From NCBI RefSeq assembly GCF_003569045.1, contig NZ_BFCB01000003.1:930001-994000 (forward strand): 64,000 bases of DNA. Direction: 5' to 3'. The notes below the pieces were generated by a model. It was not told the DNA's origin. It was given only the letters and a program-made list of their open reading frames with translations, and searched no databases. This document shows positions 44,519 to 53,751 of the stretch, one piece after another (positions within the stretch are counted from its first letter, which is position 1; the number at the start of each line of letters is the position of its first letter). Both the position numbers and the translations under genes were made by a program. The DNA is from Aggregatilinea lenta. Its GTDB lineage: Bacteria; Chloroflexota; Anaerolineae; Aggregatilineales; Aggregatilineaceae.

Positions 44519-45562
44519 TCACGCCGTCTGCGCGACGTCCGCCTGTAGCTGGGGCTGCGCTTGCGACTGGGGCGGGACCAGGTGGCACGCGGCGCGGTGA
44601 CCGGCGCTGACCTCGATCAGCGGCGGCTCGACCTCGAAGCACTGCGGCTGCGCCAATGGGCAGCGCGTGTTGAAGTTGCAGCCCTTGGGTGGGTTCGAGG
44701 GGCTGGGCACGTCGCCTTCCAGCTCGATGATCTCGCGCTGTTCCTCGATGACCGGGTCCGGGATCGGCACCGCCGACAGCAGCGCCCGCGTATAGGGATG
44801 CAGCGGGTTTCTGTACAGCTCGTTGCGGTCGGTTAGCTCCACGATCTTGCCCAGGTACATCACCGCAATGCGGTCGCTGATGTGCCGCACCATGCTCAGG
44901 TCGTGCGCGATGAACAGGTACGTCAGGCCGAGCGAGTCTTGCAGTTCTTCGAGCAGGTTCACGATCTGCGCCTGGATCGAGACGTCCAGCGCGGAGATCG
45001 GCTCGTCGCACACGATGAAGCGCGGCTCCACGGCCAGCGAGCGCGCGATGCCGATGCGCTGGCGCTGCCCGCCGGAGAACTCGTGCGGGTAGCGCTTGGC
45101 GAAGTAGGGCCGCAGCCCGACCATTTCCAGCAGCTCGCGCACGCGCTCGTCGCGCTGCTCGCGCGGGACGACGCGGTGGTACATCATCGGCTCGCTGATG
45201 ATGTTGCCCACGGTCATGCGCGGGTTCAGCGAGGCGTAGGGGTCCTGAAAGATCATCTGGATGTCGCGCCGCATGACGCGCATCTCAGCCGGTTTAAGCT
45301 GCGTGATGTCCTGGCCCTCAAAGTAAACCTTGCCCGCGGTCGGCTCGTAGATCTGGAGCAGGGTGCGGCCTACGGTGGTCTTGCCGCAGCCGCTTTCGCC
45401 GACCAGCCCCAGCGTTTCGCCCTCGTAGATCTCGAAGCTGACGTCGTCGACGGCTTTCACGTTGCCGACGTGCTTGCGCATGACCATCCCCTGGTAGATC
45501 GGGAAGTACTTCTTCAGGTTTTCCACTCTCACCAGGACGTTCTGATTAGGCTTCCCCGACAC
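44519..45562 (-). CDS. Opp/Dpp-type ABC transporter ATP-binding protein (DppF-like)
   Basis: 347 residues. Walker A is [14 protein letters not shown], the ABC signature [17 protein letters not shown], and Walker [13 protein letters not shown]. The C-terminal region has the CPLAQPQC cysteine cluster ([14 protein letters not shown]) usual in oligopeptide-type ATPases. It powers the importer whose binding protein and permeases are encoded on the opposite strand (47689-51310). It overlaps the DppD-like gene by 17 bases and ends in a terminator. Confidence 0.93.
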   Translation of the reverse strand: MSGKPNQNVLVRVENLKKYFPIYQGMVMRKHVGNVKAVDDVSFEIYEGETLGLVGESGCGKTTVGRTLLQIYEPTAGKVYFEGQDITQLKPAEMRVMRRDIQMIFQDPYASLNPRMTVGNIISEPMMYHRVVPREQRDERVRELLEMVGLRPYFAKRYPHEFSGGQRQRIGIARSLAVEPRFIVCDEPISALDVSIQAQIVNLLEELQDSLGLTYLFIAHDLSMVRHISDRIAVMYLGKIVELTDRNELYRNPLHPYTRALLSAVPIPDPVIEEQREIIELEGDVPSPSNPPKGCNFNTRCPLAQPQCFEVEPPLIEVSAGHRAACHLVPPQSQAQPQLQADVAQTA

Positions 45563-46556
45563 GGTGACCTCCGTTTACGTTCGCACGCTGCGTTTCGTCC
45601 TTGCGCCAGCAGGCGACCCGGTGCTGCTCGCTGACGTTCTCCTCCGGCGGCATCTCGTGCAGGCAGCGCTCGATGACCATGCTGCAGCGCGGCGCGAACG
45701 GGCAGCCCGCAGGCAGTGCGACCTGATCCGGTGGGTGGCCGGGGATCGAGGCGAGCTTGGTGTTGGGCGGCGCATCTAGCCGGGGCAGGGAGCCAAGCAG
45801 GCCGAGCGTATAGGGGTGGCGCGGGTCGGCATACAGTTCCTTGACCGGCGCGGCCTCGACGACGTACCCGGCGTACATGACCATCACCCGCTGCGCCAGC
45901 CGCGCGACCACGCCCAGGTCGTGCGTGATCCAGATCACGGCCATGTGGGTGCGCTGCTGCAAGCGCCGCACGAGGTTCACGATCTGCGACTGGATTGTGA
46001 CGTCCAGCGCGGTAGTCGGCTCGTCCGCGATGAGCAGATCCGGCTCGCACGCCAGCGCCATTGCGATCATGGCGCGCTGGCGCATCCCGCCCGAAAACTG
46101 GTACGGGTAATCCTTCAAGCGCGCGGGGGCGTTGGGGATGCTCACCATCTCCAGCAGCTCGGTGGCGCGCTGCCTGGCGGCAGCGCCGTGCGCCTTGTTG
46201 TGCTGTTCGAGCACTTCGGTGATCTGGCGCTCGATGGTCAGCACCGGGTTGAGCGAGGTCATAGGGTCCTGGAAGATCATTGCGATCTCATCGCCACGGA
46301 TCTTGCGCATGCCTTCGTCGCTGAGCTTCAGCAGGTCGCGCCCTTTGAACATGACCCGGCCCGACTCGATCTTGCCGGGCGGTTGGGGGATCAGCCGCAT
46401 AATCGAGCGCACGCTGACACTTTTTCCGCAGCCGCTCTCGCCGACAATCGCCAGGATCTCGCCCTGGTCGACCGTGTAGGACACGCCGTTGACGGCGTTA
46501 ACGACGCCTTCACTGGTATAGAAGCGCGTTACGAGGTTTTCGACTTCCAGCAACAA
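45546..46556 (-). CDS. Opp/Dpp-type ABC transporter ATP-binding protein (DppD-like)
   Basis: 336 residues. Walker [15 protein letters not shown], signature [17 protein letters not shown], Walker [13 protein letters not shown], and the C-terminal [14 protein letters not shown] cluster. Partner of the DppF-like ATPase. It follows the FadR-type regulator gene by 36 bases on the same strand, so regulator and ATPases form one operon facing away from the rest of the transporter. A CTCACTAGTGAG palindrome (46569-46580) lies between them. Confidence 0.93.
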   Translation of the reverse strand: MLLEVENLVTRFYTSEGVVNAVNGVSYTVDQGEILAIVGESGCGKSVSVRSIMRLIPQPPGKIESGRVMFKGRDLLKLSDEGMRKIRGDEIAMIFQDPMTSLNPVLTIERQITEVLEQHNKAHGAAARQRATELLEMVSIPNAPARLKDYPYQFSGGMRQRAMIAMALACEPDLLIADEPTTALDVTIQSQIVNLVRRLQQRTHMAVIWITHDLGVVARLAQRVMVMYAGYVVEAAPVKELYADPRHPYTLGLLGSLPRLDAPPNTKLASIPGHPPDQVALPAGCPFAPRCSMVIERCLHEMPPEENVSEQHRVACWRKDETQRANVNGGHRVGEA

Positions 46557-46592
46557 GTCTCTTGACTCCTCACTAGTGAGTATCTATTCGGT

Positions 46593-47282
46593 TTAACAGG
46601 ACGTGCCGTGCAGCCGGACTTCAAGGTTCGTGAAGCTCGCCAACAGTTTTTCCTGGGCTAAGACGGCGTCGCGGCGCTTGATCGCCTCAAAGATGGCCAG
46701 GTGCGCCTGGAACTCGATCTCGAGATCGGCGTCGCCCGCCAGATCGGCGTTGACCGTTTCGAATGCGCGCCAGAACACACGCAGCAAGCTGGCGAACGTA
46801 TCGTTTTCCAGCGTCTGGTAAAGTACGTTGTGAAACTGTTCGTCCAGATCTGCAAAGGCGGCCTTGCTATCCGAGCGAGCCTTCCATGCCTGCATTATTG
46901 TATCCAGCTCTGCAATTTCTCTGGGGGTGATCCGCGCGACGACCTCGCCGATGGTGGCTGACTCCAGCCAGATGCGGATTTGCAGCAGCTCGCGGAACGC
47001 CGCCGGGTTGAAGCAGATCCCATAGCTGAGCGTTTCCAGCACGGGGTCCAGGTTCCACTTGCGCACGAAGAAGCCCTCGCCGCGCTGCACGCGCACGATG
47101 CCCAGCGATTGCAGCGACTTCATCGCCTCGCGGATGGAGCTGCGGCCCACACCCAGGTCGGCGGCAAGCTGCGCTTCCGGCGGCAGAGAATCGCCCGGTT
47201 TGAGCTTTTTTTCGAGGATATAGCGTTGGATGTGCTTGCGAACGGTTTCGCTAAGGACCGGTCGCCGGAGGTTAGCATCCAT
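46593..47282 (-). CDS. GntR-family (FadR/FCD) transcriptional regulator, paralog 1
   Basis: 229 residues. Winged helix-turn-helix with LAADLGVGRSSIREAMKSLQ near 35-55, then an all-helical FCD domain whose metal or effector ligands probably include D-x-x-FH (DLDEQFHNVLY) and H (QAHLAIFEAI). The DNA-recognition helix is nearly identical to that of the regulator at 56414-57124, so both should read the same operator. Its predicted promoter (47549-47520, minus) overlaps the operator at 47496-47516, implying autoregulation together with control of the opposed transport operon. FCD regulators usually respond to organic acids or sugar acids. Confidence 0.93.
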   Translation of the reverse strand: MDANLRRPVLSETVRKHIQRYILEKKLKPGDSLPPEAQLAADLGVGRSSIREAMKSLQSLGIVRVQRGEGFFVRKWNLDPVLETLSYGICFNPAAFRELLQIRIWLESATIGEVVARITPREIAELDTIMQAWKARSDSKAAFADLDEQFHNVLYQTLENDTFASLLRVFWRAFETVNADLAGDADLEIEFQAHLAIFEAIKRRDAVLAQEKLLASFTNLEVRLHGTSC

Positions 47283-47326
47283 TTAAATACCTGAAAAAAC
47301 TCAAAAAACTGCGCGAATAGTTCTAA

Positions 47327-47444
47327 GAGCGTGTATGGAAAGCGGCTTTACGCCCCTTCGCGTTCCTCACCGCGAGCGCCTTCCGCTGTCTTGCTCCCTT
47401 CTCCGTCAGGGAAAAGGAGCGGGGGAGGGTTTCCCTATACACTC
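47327..47444. mobile_element. MITE-like palindromic element, copy 1
   Basis: 118 bp bounded by imperfect inverted repeats GAGCGTGTATGGAAA (47327-47341) and TTTCCCTATACACTC (47430-47444), matching at 12 of 15. The interior has a GGCTTTACGCCCC stretch and a CTTCTCC/GGAAAAGGAG hairpin with the CAGGGG-family look. The ends and first 45 bases resemble copy 2 at 57363-57485. It codes for nothing and lies between the regulator gene and its operator. Confidence 0.7.
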
Positions 47445-47466
47445 CAAAGTGCAGGGCCGAGTGTTG

Positions 47467-47549
47467 TTGACAAGCCAGATATTCTTATACTATAATTCAG
47501 ATGTCTGATATCTGAACTAAGTATAACATTAGCTAAATTTGAATGTCAA
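47467..47549. promoter_or_regulatory. Two overlapping face-to-face promoters sharing one FadR-type operator
   Basis: Plus promoter: TTGACA 47467-47472, 18-base spacer, TATAAT 47491-47496. Minus promoter: TTGACA 47549-47544, 18-base spacer, TATACT 47525-47520. Between the two -10 boxes lies the operator 47496-47516, TTCAGAT and ATCTGAA arms around GTCTGAT. The same 16-base core (TCAGATGTCTGATATC) appears inverted at 60358-60373. Plus drives the binding-protein operon; minus drives the regulator and ATPases. Confidence 0.78.
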
Positions 47550-47688
47550 CAACAGCGCATCCCAGATTTCGCTGAGTGGACACTTTGAGTAGACATACTT
47601 TTAAGGAGGTGCCTATCCCGCGTTCCCCCGGCTCACGCTTCACCTTAACTAGTTCCATAACTCAAGTTACTCTGGAGAAAACCTCATT

Positions 47689-49317
47689 ATGACCAAGAGA
47701 CTCATTGCGATTTTCCTCGTCCTCGCCCTGATGGTTCCCGCCGTCTCCATGACCTCGGCACAGGGCGACGACGAGCAGGTGCTCTACGTGGGCCTGGACG
47801 TTGGCCCCGGCGGTTATAACAATGGCATGCCCTACAACTACGGTGCCGGGCACACCATGCACATCAAGATGTACTCGCCGCTGTTCGTCTGGAACGAAGA
47901 CTCGACCGACATCGTGCCGTTCATCGTGGAGAGCTACGAGTCCAACGACGACTTTACGGTGTGGACGTTCAAGCTGCGTGAAGATGTCTACTTCTCGGAC
48001 GGCGAGCAGCTCACGGCCAACGACGTCAAGTTCACCGCCGACTTCATGACTTCGTCCGACATCAACCTCGAAAACTTCAACCACATTAACGAGGCATTCG
48101 GACAGATCGAAGGCTTTGACGCGCATCGCAACGGCGAGGCGGAAGAGCTGACCGGCGTTCAGGTGATTGACGACTTCACCTTCCAGTATACGCTGAGCAC
48201 CTCCAATCCCCGCATCTATGGCCGTATGTACGGCACGTACATCTTCCCGGAACACGCGATTGACTTCGCCCCGGCGGACTATCAGACCATCGACTGGTGG
48301 TATAATTCCGACAAGCAGGTCGGGTCCGGCCCGTTCTCGGTGGCCGACTACAAGCGCGATGAGTACCTCGAGCTGGTCCCGAACGAGTACTACTTCCTGG
48401 GCGCGCCCAAGCTCGATCGCCTGGTGGACCGTTACTTCCCGGATGAGACCGCTGCTGTCCTCGCGCTGGCGGCGGGCGAGATCGACTTCTCTTACGTCAG
48501 CCCGGACGTGCTTTCGACGCTCGACGCGGACACGTTCGAGATCTACGGCGGCAATTCGTATGTGTCGATCTTCTTCCATATCAACTACAACAACTCGCCT
48601 GAAGCATGGCAGGATCTGCTCGTGCGCCAGGCGTTCATGTACGCCATCGACCGTCAGGCCATCGCGGATGTCGTGCTCGAAGGCACCCACATGGTGCTGC
48701 CGTGCCTCGTCCCCATCGAGAGCGTTTACACCGACAGCCTGAACGACTACGCGTATGATCCTGACAAGGCGAAGGCGCTGTTGGCCGAAGCCGGTGTCGA
48801 TCCCGCCGACCTGGGCACGGTCGACTGGGTCACCCACCCTGGTTATGCCAACCCGTTGATGAAGGACGCCGTCCAGGCGTCACAGGCGTATCTGGCCGAC
48901 ATCGGCATTCAGGCCGAAATGCGTTACCTGGATCTGCCGACCTGGCGTACGACCTACCTGGCCGAAGGTTACCAGATGGGCTTCCGTGGTCAGGCGTATG
49001 CCATCTTCAGCCCGCCGCTGGCCGCGCTCTACACCAATGCTGGTGGGCAGGGTGGCGACATCAATGGTTGGGACTTCGTCGCGACCGGCTTTGAGGATGT
49101 CGTGAATCAGGCGCTGTCCGCCCCGACCTACGACGAATACACCGCCAAGCTGGGCGAGCTGTGCCAGATGGAAAACGAGCAGCTGCCCTGGCTGCCCATG
49201 TGGGTTGGCGAGCGTTACGGCGCGCTGAACACCCGCGTCAAGGACTTCTACTGGTATCCCGCCGGTGGTGGTGGCCCTTACGACGACCACGCCGAGCAGT
49301 GGTACGTCGAGGACTGA
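47689..49317 (+). CDS. Family 5 (peptide/nickel/oligosaccharide) ABC substrate-binding protein
   Basis: 542 residues. Signal peptide (IAIFLVLALMVPAVSM then TSAQ) with no lipobox cysteine. Family 5 landmarks: MYSPLFVWNEDSTDIVPFI, the FKLREDVYFSDGEQLTANDVKFT block near 95-120, and GSGPFSVADYKRDEYLELV. Family 5 proteins bind peptides, but many bind oligosaccharides or other small solutes; the sulfatase-rich neighbourhood suggests a sulfated glycan fragment or similar anionic compound. GGAG precedes the ATG by 11 bases. It is first in the operon transcribed from the promoter at 47467-47496. Confidence 0.92.
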   Translation: MTKRLIAIFLVLALMVPAVSMTSAQGDDEQVLYVGLDVGPGGYNNGMPYNYGAGHTMHIKMYSPLFVWNEDSTDIVPFIVESYESNDDFTVWTFKLREDVYFSDGEQLTANDVKFTADFMTSSDINLENFNHINEAFGQIEGFDAHRNGEAEELTGVQVIDDFTFQYTLSTSNPRIYGRMYGTYIFPEHAIDFAPADYQTIDWWYNSDKQVGSGPFSVADYKRDEYLELVPNEYYFLGAPKLDRLVDRYFPDETAAVLALAAGEIDFSYVSPDVLSTLDADTFEIYGGNSYVSIFFHINYNNSPEAWQDLLVRQAFMYAIDRQAIADVVLEGTHMVLPCLVPIESVYTDSLNDYAYDPDKAKALLAEAGVDPADLGTVDWVTHPGYANPLMKDAVQASQAYLADIGIQAEMRYLDLPTWRTTYLAEGYQMGFRGQAYAIFSPPLAALYTNAGGQGGDINGWDFVATGFEDVVNQALSAPTYDEYTAKLGELCQMENEQLPWLPMWVGERYGALNTRVKDFYWYPAGGGGPYDDHAEQWYVED

Positions 49318-49341
49318 CGTTCACCCCGTTGTTGGTATCAC

Positions 49342-49365
49342 GAGGGGGCGGCTGCCCGCCCCCTC
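49342..49365 (+). terminator. Intra-operon hairpin after the family 5 binding-protein gene
   Basis: GAGGGGGCGG 49342-49351 and CCGCCCCCTC 49356-49365 form a 10-bp stem with a four-base loop and no T-run. It sits between binding-protein and permease genes, as at 25853-25877. Confidence 0.7.
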
Positions 49366-49417
49366 TCACGCGATGTCAATAGATTTCATTCCCCAATATT
49401 CGCCAAGAGGTGTGTGA

Positions 49418-50383
49418 ATGGGTGGGTACGTAATACGGCGTCTTTTGATCAGTATCCCTGTATTGTTTTTGGTCACGTTTCTGGTGTTTACCCTGATCGA
49501 AATTGCGCCCGGCGATGTCGTGGATTATTTCATCTCGCCTGAGTCGATGCAGTACACGACCGAAGCGGATATTCAGCGCCTGCGCGAGCGAACCGGGCTG
49601 GACCAGCCATTCCTGGTGCGCTATGGCAAGTGGCTGGGCCACCTGGCGCAGGGTGACCTGGGGTACAGCTTTGTCGAGAGCAAGCCGGTCGGCGGGCTGA
49701 TCGTCGATCACATGAAGAACACGCTGCCCCTGATGGGCGCGGCGTGGCTGATGGGCATCGTCTTCGGGATCACCCTCGGCGTGTTCGTCGGCCTCCGGCA
49801 GTATTCCGTGTGGGACTTCTCACTGACCGGATTTTCCTTCCTGGGCCTTTCCATCCCGGCGTTTATTTCGGGCATTCTCGGACTCTATATCTTCTCCGTC
49901 CGATTAGGCTGGTTCCCGGCGGGCGGGATGCGCACCGCTGGCGGCGAGTCGTCCCTGAGTGACTCGCTGTACCACCTCGTGCTGCCCGCGACCACACTGG
50001 CGCTGATGGACATCGCGCGCAACATGCGCTACATGCGCTTCAGCATGCTGGAAGTGCTCAACCAGGACTACATCACCACCGCCCGCGCGAAGGGCCTGCG
50101 TCCCCGGCTGGTCAACTACCGGCACGCGATGCGCAACGCGCTGCTGCCCGTGGTCACCGTAACCGGGATGAGCCTGCCGCAGTTGGTGGCGGGTGCGGTG
50201 TTCATCGAGACGATCTACAGTTGGCGCGGCATGGGCACGCTCTACCTCAATGCGGTGTCGGGGCGCGACTACCCGGTAATCATGGGCGTCAACCTCGTCT
50301 TCGCCGTGATGGTGCTGGGCGCAAACCTGCTGACCGATATTGTTTATTCGATAGTAGACCCACGGGTCCGTTTTGAGGGCTAA
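49418..50383 (+). CDS. Opp/Dpp-type ABC permease (DppB-like)
   Basis: 321 residues. N-terminal VIRRLLISIPVLFLVTFLVF is the usual first helix, followed by GLDQPFLVRYGKWLGHLAQGDLGYSF. The cytoplasmic loop YITTARAKGLRPRLVNYRHAMRNALLPVVT is the DppB form of the ATPase-docking motif. It pairs with the DppC-like protein encoded six bases downstream and with ATPases from the opposed operon. Confidence 0.95.
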   Translation: MGGYVIRRLLISIPVLFLVTFLVFTLIEIAPGDVVDYFISPESMQYTTEADIQRLRERTGLDQPFLVRYGKWLGHLAQGDLGYSFVESKPVGGLIVDHMKNTLPLMGAAWLMGIVFGITLGVFVGLRQYSVWDFSLTGFSFLGLSIPAFISGILGLYIFSVRLGWFPAGGMRTAGGESSLSDSLYHLVLPATTLALMDIARNMRYMRFSMLEVLNQDYITTARAKGLRPRLVNYRHAMRNALLPVVTVTGMSLPQLVAGAVFIETIYSWRGMGTLYLNAVSGRDYPVIMGVNLVFAVMVLGANLLTDIVYSIVDPRVRFEG

Positions 50384-50389
50384 AACACG

Positions 50390-51310
50390 GTGACCGAGCG
50401 AATCGAATCTTTCTCCAATAACCCAATCCCGGTCGTCAATCTCGAAGCCAAAGCGCGGATCGAGACGCCCACGCGGATCGCGTGGCGGCGGTTCAGGCGT
50501 CACCGTCTGGCGTTTATAAGCCTCATTCTACTGGTGATCATCATGGTGATGGCGATCGCTGCGCCGCTGTTCACGCAGTACGAACCGGACGCGATGAGCC
50601 TGCGCGACCGCGCGCTGGCACCCAGCAGCGAGCATTGGCTGGGCACGGATAACCTGGGCCGCGATATGTGGGCACGCACCGTGTACGGCGGGCGCGTGTC
50701 GCTGGAAGTCGGGCTGGTAGCTGCCGGGATCTCGACGGTGATCGGCGTCATCCTGGGCGCGCTCTCCGGCTATTATGGCCGCTGGGTCGATATGGTCATC
50801 ATGCGCATCACCGACGTGGTGATGACGTTCCCGCCGATCATCATTATGCTGACGGTCGCCGCCATCGCGGGCACCGGCCTGCTTAATGTGATCCTGATCA
50901 TCGGCGGCCTGCGCTGGCCTGCCACCACGCGCCTCGTGCGCGGGCAGTACCTGTCGCTCAAGAACCAGGAGTTCGTGCTGGCAGCGCGCACGATGGGCCT
51001 GCCGGACTGGATCATCATCTCGCGCCACATCCTGCCGAGTGTGATGGCGCCCCTGATGGCGAACATCACGTTTGCCGTCAGCGCGGCGATCCTGGCCGAA
51101 GCCGGGCTGAGCTTCCTGGGCATGGGTATTCCGCTGCCCACGCCGACCTGGGGCAACATCATGGAAAACGCGCGCAGCCTGACCATTCTACAGGACAAGC
51201 CCTGGATGTGGATGCCCGCCGCCGCGGCGACCCTGCTGACGGTGCTGTGCATCAACTTCGTGGGCGACGGCCTGCGCGACGCGCTCGATCCGCAGCAGCA
51301 GATGTTGTAG
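50390..51310 (+). CDS. Opp/Dpp-type ABC permease (DppC-like)
   Basis: 306 residues from GTG 50390. RFRRHRLAFISLILLVIIMV is the first membrane segment; HWLGTDNLGRDMWARTVYGG is the hallmark of DppC proteins; the docking loop is FVLAARTMGLPDWIIISRHI. It completes the importer. The next gene, a DapA-family enzyme, follows after 18 bases on the same strand. Confidence 0.95.
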   Translation: MTERIESFSNNPIPVVNLEAKARIETPTRIAWRRFRRHRLAFISLILLVIIMVMAIAAPLFTQYEPDAMSLRDRALAPSSEHWLGTDNLGRDMWARTVYGGRVSLEVGLVAAGISTVIGVILGALSGYYGRWVDMVIMRITDVVMTFPPIIIMLTVAAIAGTGLLNVILIIGGLRWPATTRLVRGQYLSLKNQEFVLAARTMGLPDWIIISRHILPSVMAPLMANITFAVSAAILAEAGLSFLGMGIPLPTPTWGNIMENARSLTILQDKPWMWMPAAAATLLTVLCINFVGDGLRDALDPQQQML

Positions 51311-51328
51311 CGCGGAGGCAGTCGAGCG

Positions 51329-52258
51329 GTGAACCCCCTGCGCAGTGACCAGATTCGCGGCAACTGGGCCGCACTCGTGCTGCCCATCGACGCCGACGAC
51401 CGGATCGACTTCGCCCGCCTCGCGGACGAGATCGACGTGCTGGTCGCGTCCGGCGTCGACGGGCTGTATTCCAACGGGACCACGGCGGAGTTCTACAACC
51501 AGACCGAAGCCGAGTTCGACGCGATCCACGCGCTCTTTGCCGAAAAATGCGCCGCCACCGGGATGCCGTTCCAGATCGGCGTCAGCCATATGAGTCCGGC
51601 GATCTCGCTGGAACGCCTGCGCCGCGTGCGCGACCTGCATCCCGGCGCGGTCCAGGTGATCCTGCCGGACTGGTTCCCGCCCACCGACGCGGAGGCCATC
51701 GCGTTTTTGGAGCGCATGGCGGATGCCAGCGCGCCGGTGGGCCTGGTGCTCTACAACCCACCCCACGCCAAACGCAAGCTTCAGCCGGAAGAAATCGGTA
51801 GGCTGGCGGATGCCGTGCCCGCGCTGCTGGGCGTCAAGGTGGCGGGCGGCGACGCGGACTGGTACGCGCGTATGAAAGCCGCGGCGCCGGACCTGTCGCT
51901 GTTTGTGGCCGGGCACACGCTGGCGACCGGCTGGGGCCGGGGCGCGCACGGCGCGTATTCCAACGTCGCGTGCCTGCATCCCCGCGCCGCGCAGCGCTGG
52001 ACGGACCAGATGCACACTGATCTGCCCGCCGCGCTGGAGCTGGAAACGCGCATCCAGGCCTTCATGCGCGACTGCATCCACCCCTTCATCAGCGATCAGG
52101 GCTATTCGAACCAGGCCGTCGATAAGCTGCTGATGGCAGTTGGCGGTTGGTGCGACGTCGGCACGCGGCTGCGCTGGCCGTATCGCTGGATTCCGCTCAG
52201 TGAGGCCGACCGCCTGCGCCCCATCGCGCGTGACTTATTGCCTGAATTCTTCGTCTGA
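51329..52258 (+). CDS. DapA/NanA-family class I aldolase or lyase
   Basis: 309 residues from GTG 51329, with GGAGG upstream. A TIM barrel with family residues in place: GLYSNGTTAEFYNQTEAEF (the threonine pair), VGLVLYNPPHAK (catalytic tyrosine), and LGVKVAGGDADW (Schiff-base lysine). Members include dihydrodipicolinate synthase, N-acetylneuraminate lyase and 2-keto-3-deoxy sugar acid aldolases. In a transport/sulfatase operon a catabolic aldolase for a keto-acid intermediate is much more likely than lysine biosynthesis. This fits the FCD-type regulator. Confidence 0.87.
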   Translation: MNPLRSDQIRGNWAALVLPIDADDRIDFARLADEIDVLVASGVDGLYSNGTTAEFYNQTEAEFDAIHALFAEKCAATGMPFQIGVSHMSPAISLERLRRVRDLHPGAVQVILPDWFPPTDAEAIAFLERMADASAPVGLVLYNPPHAKRKLQPEEIGRLADAVPALLGVKVAGGDADWYARMKAAAPDLSLFVAGHTLATGWGRGAHGAYSNVACLHPRAAQRWTDQMHTDLPAALELETRIQAFMRDCIHPFISDQGYSNQAVDKLLMAVGGWCDVGTRLRWPYRWIPLSEADRLRPIARDLLPEFFV

Positions 52259-52272
52259 ATCGAGAGCTTCTC

Positions 52273-53751
52273 ATGCCGCCCAATGTTCTTTTGATCCTGA
52301 CCGACCAGCAGCGCACGGATACGCTCGGCTTTCGGGGGCAGGCACCCTGCCGCACGCCACATGTGGACCGGCTCGCCGCCGAGGGCATTTCGTTCGATCG
52401 CGCGATCTGCACCGCGCCGCTGTGCTCGCCGTCGCGCGCGTCGATCTTTTCCGCGCAGTACCCGCATCAGGTCGATATGATGACCAACCACAATACGCTG
52501 CGCGTTCCGCCGCATCTGACGGATGCGCTCAAGACACGCGGCTACTACACGGCCTATGCGGGCAAGGTCCATTTCCAGCCGGAGGCCAAACCCGCCGAGA
52601 TCTTCGGCTCCAAAGAGGAGCAGGAGGCGCGCTACCGCCTGGAAGGGTTCCAGTTCAAGCCGGAAAACGCCGACCGCGTGATCGAGCACTGGTTCGACCG
52701 TGTCGCGGGCGAAAGCATTTCCGAGTATGTCGCGTGGTGCGAAGCAAACGGCCTGCCCAACGGCTTCCCCTACGCCGATCCGCGCCTGCGCACGCATCGT
52801 GAGCCTGCTATGTCCATTCCGCAGACGGCGGTCATGGACATGGACGTGCAGGACACGATCGACGGCTGGACGACGCAGCACGCGCTGCGCTTCTTCGAGG
52901 AACGCCCGCACGAGCAGCCGTTTTTCCTGGTGTGCAGCTACGTGGGGCCGCACCCGCCGTTCAAGGTGCCGGAGCCGTACTACAGCATGTATGACCCGGC
53001 GGATATCCCGGAGCCGCCCAACTTCCACGACGGGCCGAACAAGCCCCGCGCTAACGACACCAGCTTTTACCACCAGCTCTGGCTCGATCACGGCGACGAC
53101 TGGGCCGCGTGGCAGAAGTCGATGGCGGTCTATTGGGGCTACTGCACCCTGATCGACGATCAGGTCGGGATGCTGCTGAACGCGCTCGAAGCCGAGGGCG
53201 TGCTGGACGACACGCTGGTGATCTTCGCCTCCGATCACGGCGAGATGCTGGGCAGCCACGGCCTGTGGCACAAGATGATGCCCTACGAAGAGGCGCTGCG
53301 TGTCCCGCTGGTGATGCGTTTGCCGGGCACGATCCCGGCGGGCGTACCCAGCGACGCGGTAACCTCGCTGATCGACATCGCGCCGACGATCCTGTCGGTC
53401 TGCGGGGCGGACGCGCCGCCGGAGTATGTCGGGCGCGATCTCTCGCCCGCCTTCGCGGACGGAGCCGAGTTCCAGGCGGACGCATACCGCTTCGCGGAGC
53501 ACAGGCCGCTCGGCGAGTGGCACGCCACGGTCGAGTTCCGGCTGGTGGTGGACGATCGCTACAAGTACGTGTGGAACCAGGGCGACCTGAACGAACTGTA
53601 CGATCTGCAAACCGATCCCTACGAGCTGGACAACCTGATCGACCGGCCCGAACACGCCGCGACCCGGTCGCGCCTGCGCGCGCGCCTCGCGCAGTGGATG
53701 CGCGATACGGACGATCCGTTGAGGGAGGCGTTCGAAAAGGAGGTCTCGTGA
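52273..53751 (+). CDS. Sulfatase 1 (formylglycine-type, no signal peptide)
   Basis: 492 residues. NVLLILTDQQRTDTLGF is the N-terminal metal-binding strand. CSPSR in APLCSPSRASIFS (near residue 56) is the modification motif whose cysteine becomes formylglycine. FASDHGEMLGSHGLWHKMM carries the second set of metal ligands. Sulfatases hydrolyse sulfate esters. There is no signal peptide, so it should act in the cytoplasm on an imported ester. No maturation enzyme is encoded in the window. It follows the DapA-family gene by 14 bases and overlaps sulfatase 2 by four. Confidence 0.93.
   Translation: MPPNVLLILTDQQRTDTLGFRGQAPCRTPHVDRLAAEGISFDRAICTAPLCSPSRASIFSAQYPHQVDMMTNHNTLRVPPHLTDALKTRGYYTAYAGKVHFQPEAKPAEIFGSKEEQEARYRLEGFQFKPENADRVIEHWFDRVAGESISEYVAWCEANGLPNGFPYADPRLRTHREPAMSIPQTAVMDMDVQDTIDGWTTQHALRFFEERPHEQPFFLVCSYVGPHPPFKVPEPYYSMYDPADIPEPPNFHDGPNKPRANDTSFYHQLWLDHGDDWAAWQKSMAVYWGYCTLIDDQVGMLLNALEAEGVLDDTLVIFASDHGEMLGSHGLWHKMMPYEEALRVPLVMRLPGTIPAGVPSDAVTSLIDIAPTILSVCGADAPPEYVGRDLSPAFADGAEFQADAYRFAEHRPLGEWHATVEFRLVVDDRYKYVWNQGDLNELYDLQTDPYELDNLIDRPEHAATRSRLRARLAQWMRDTDDPLREAFEKEVS

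Noticed and set aside
46569-46580. CTCACTAGTGAG palindrome as a further FadR operator
   Set aside because: It does not match the TCAGA-YR-TCTGATATC consensus and has no promoter beside it; it may be chance.
47608-47688. Possible leader peptide starting at a GTG and ending in TTATGA over the binding-protein start
   Set aside because: The GTG directly abuts the AAGGAGG, leaving no spacing for a ribosome, and the 27-residue translation shows no feature.
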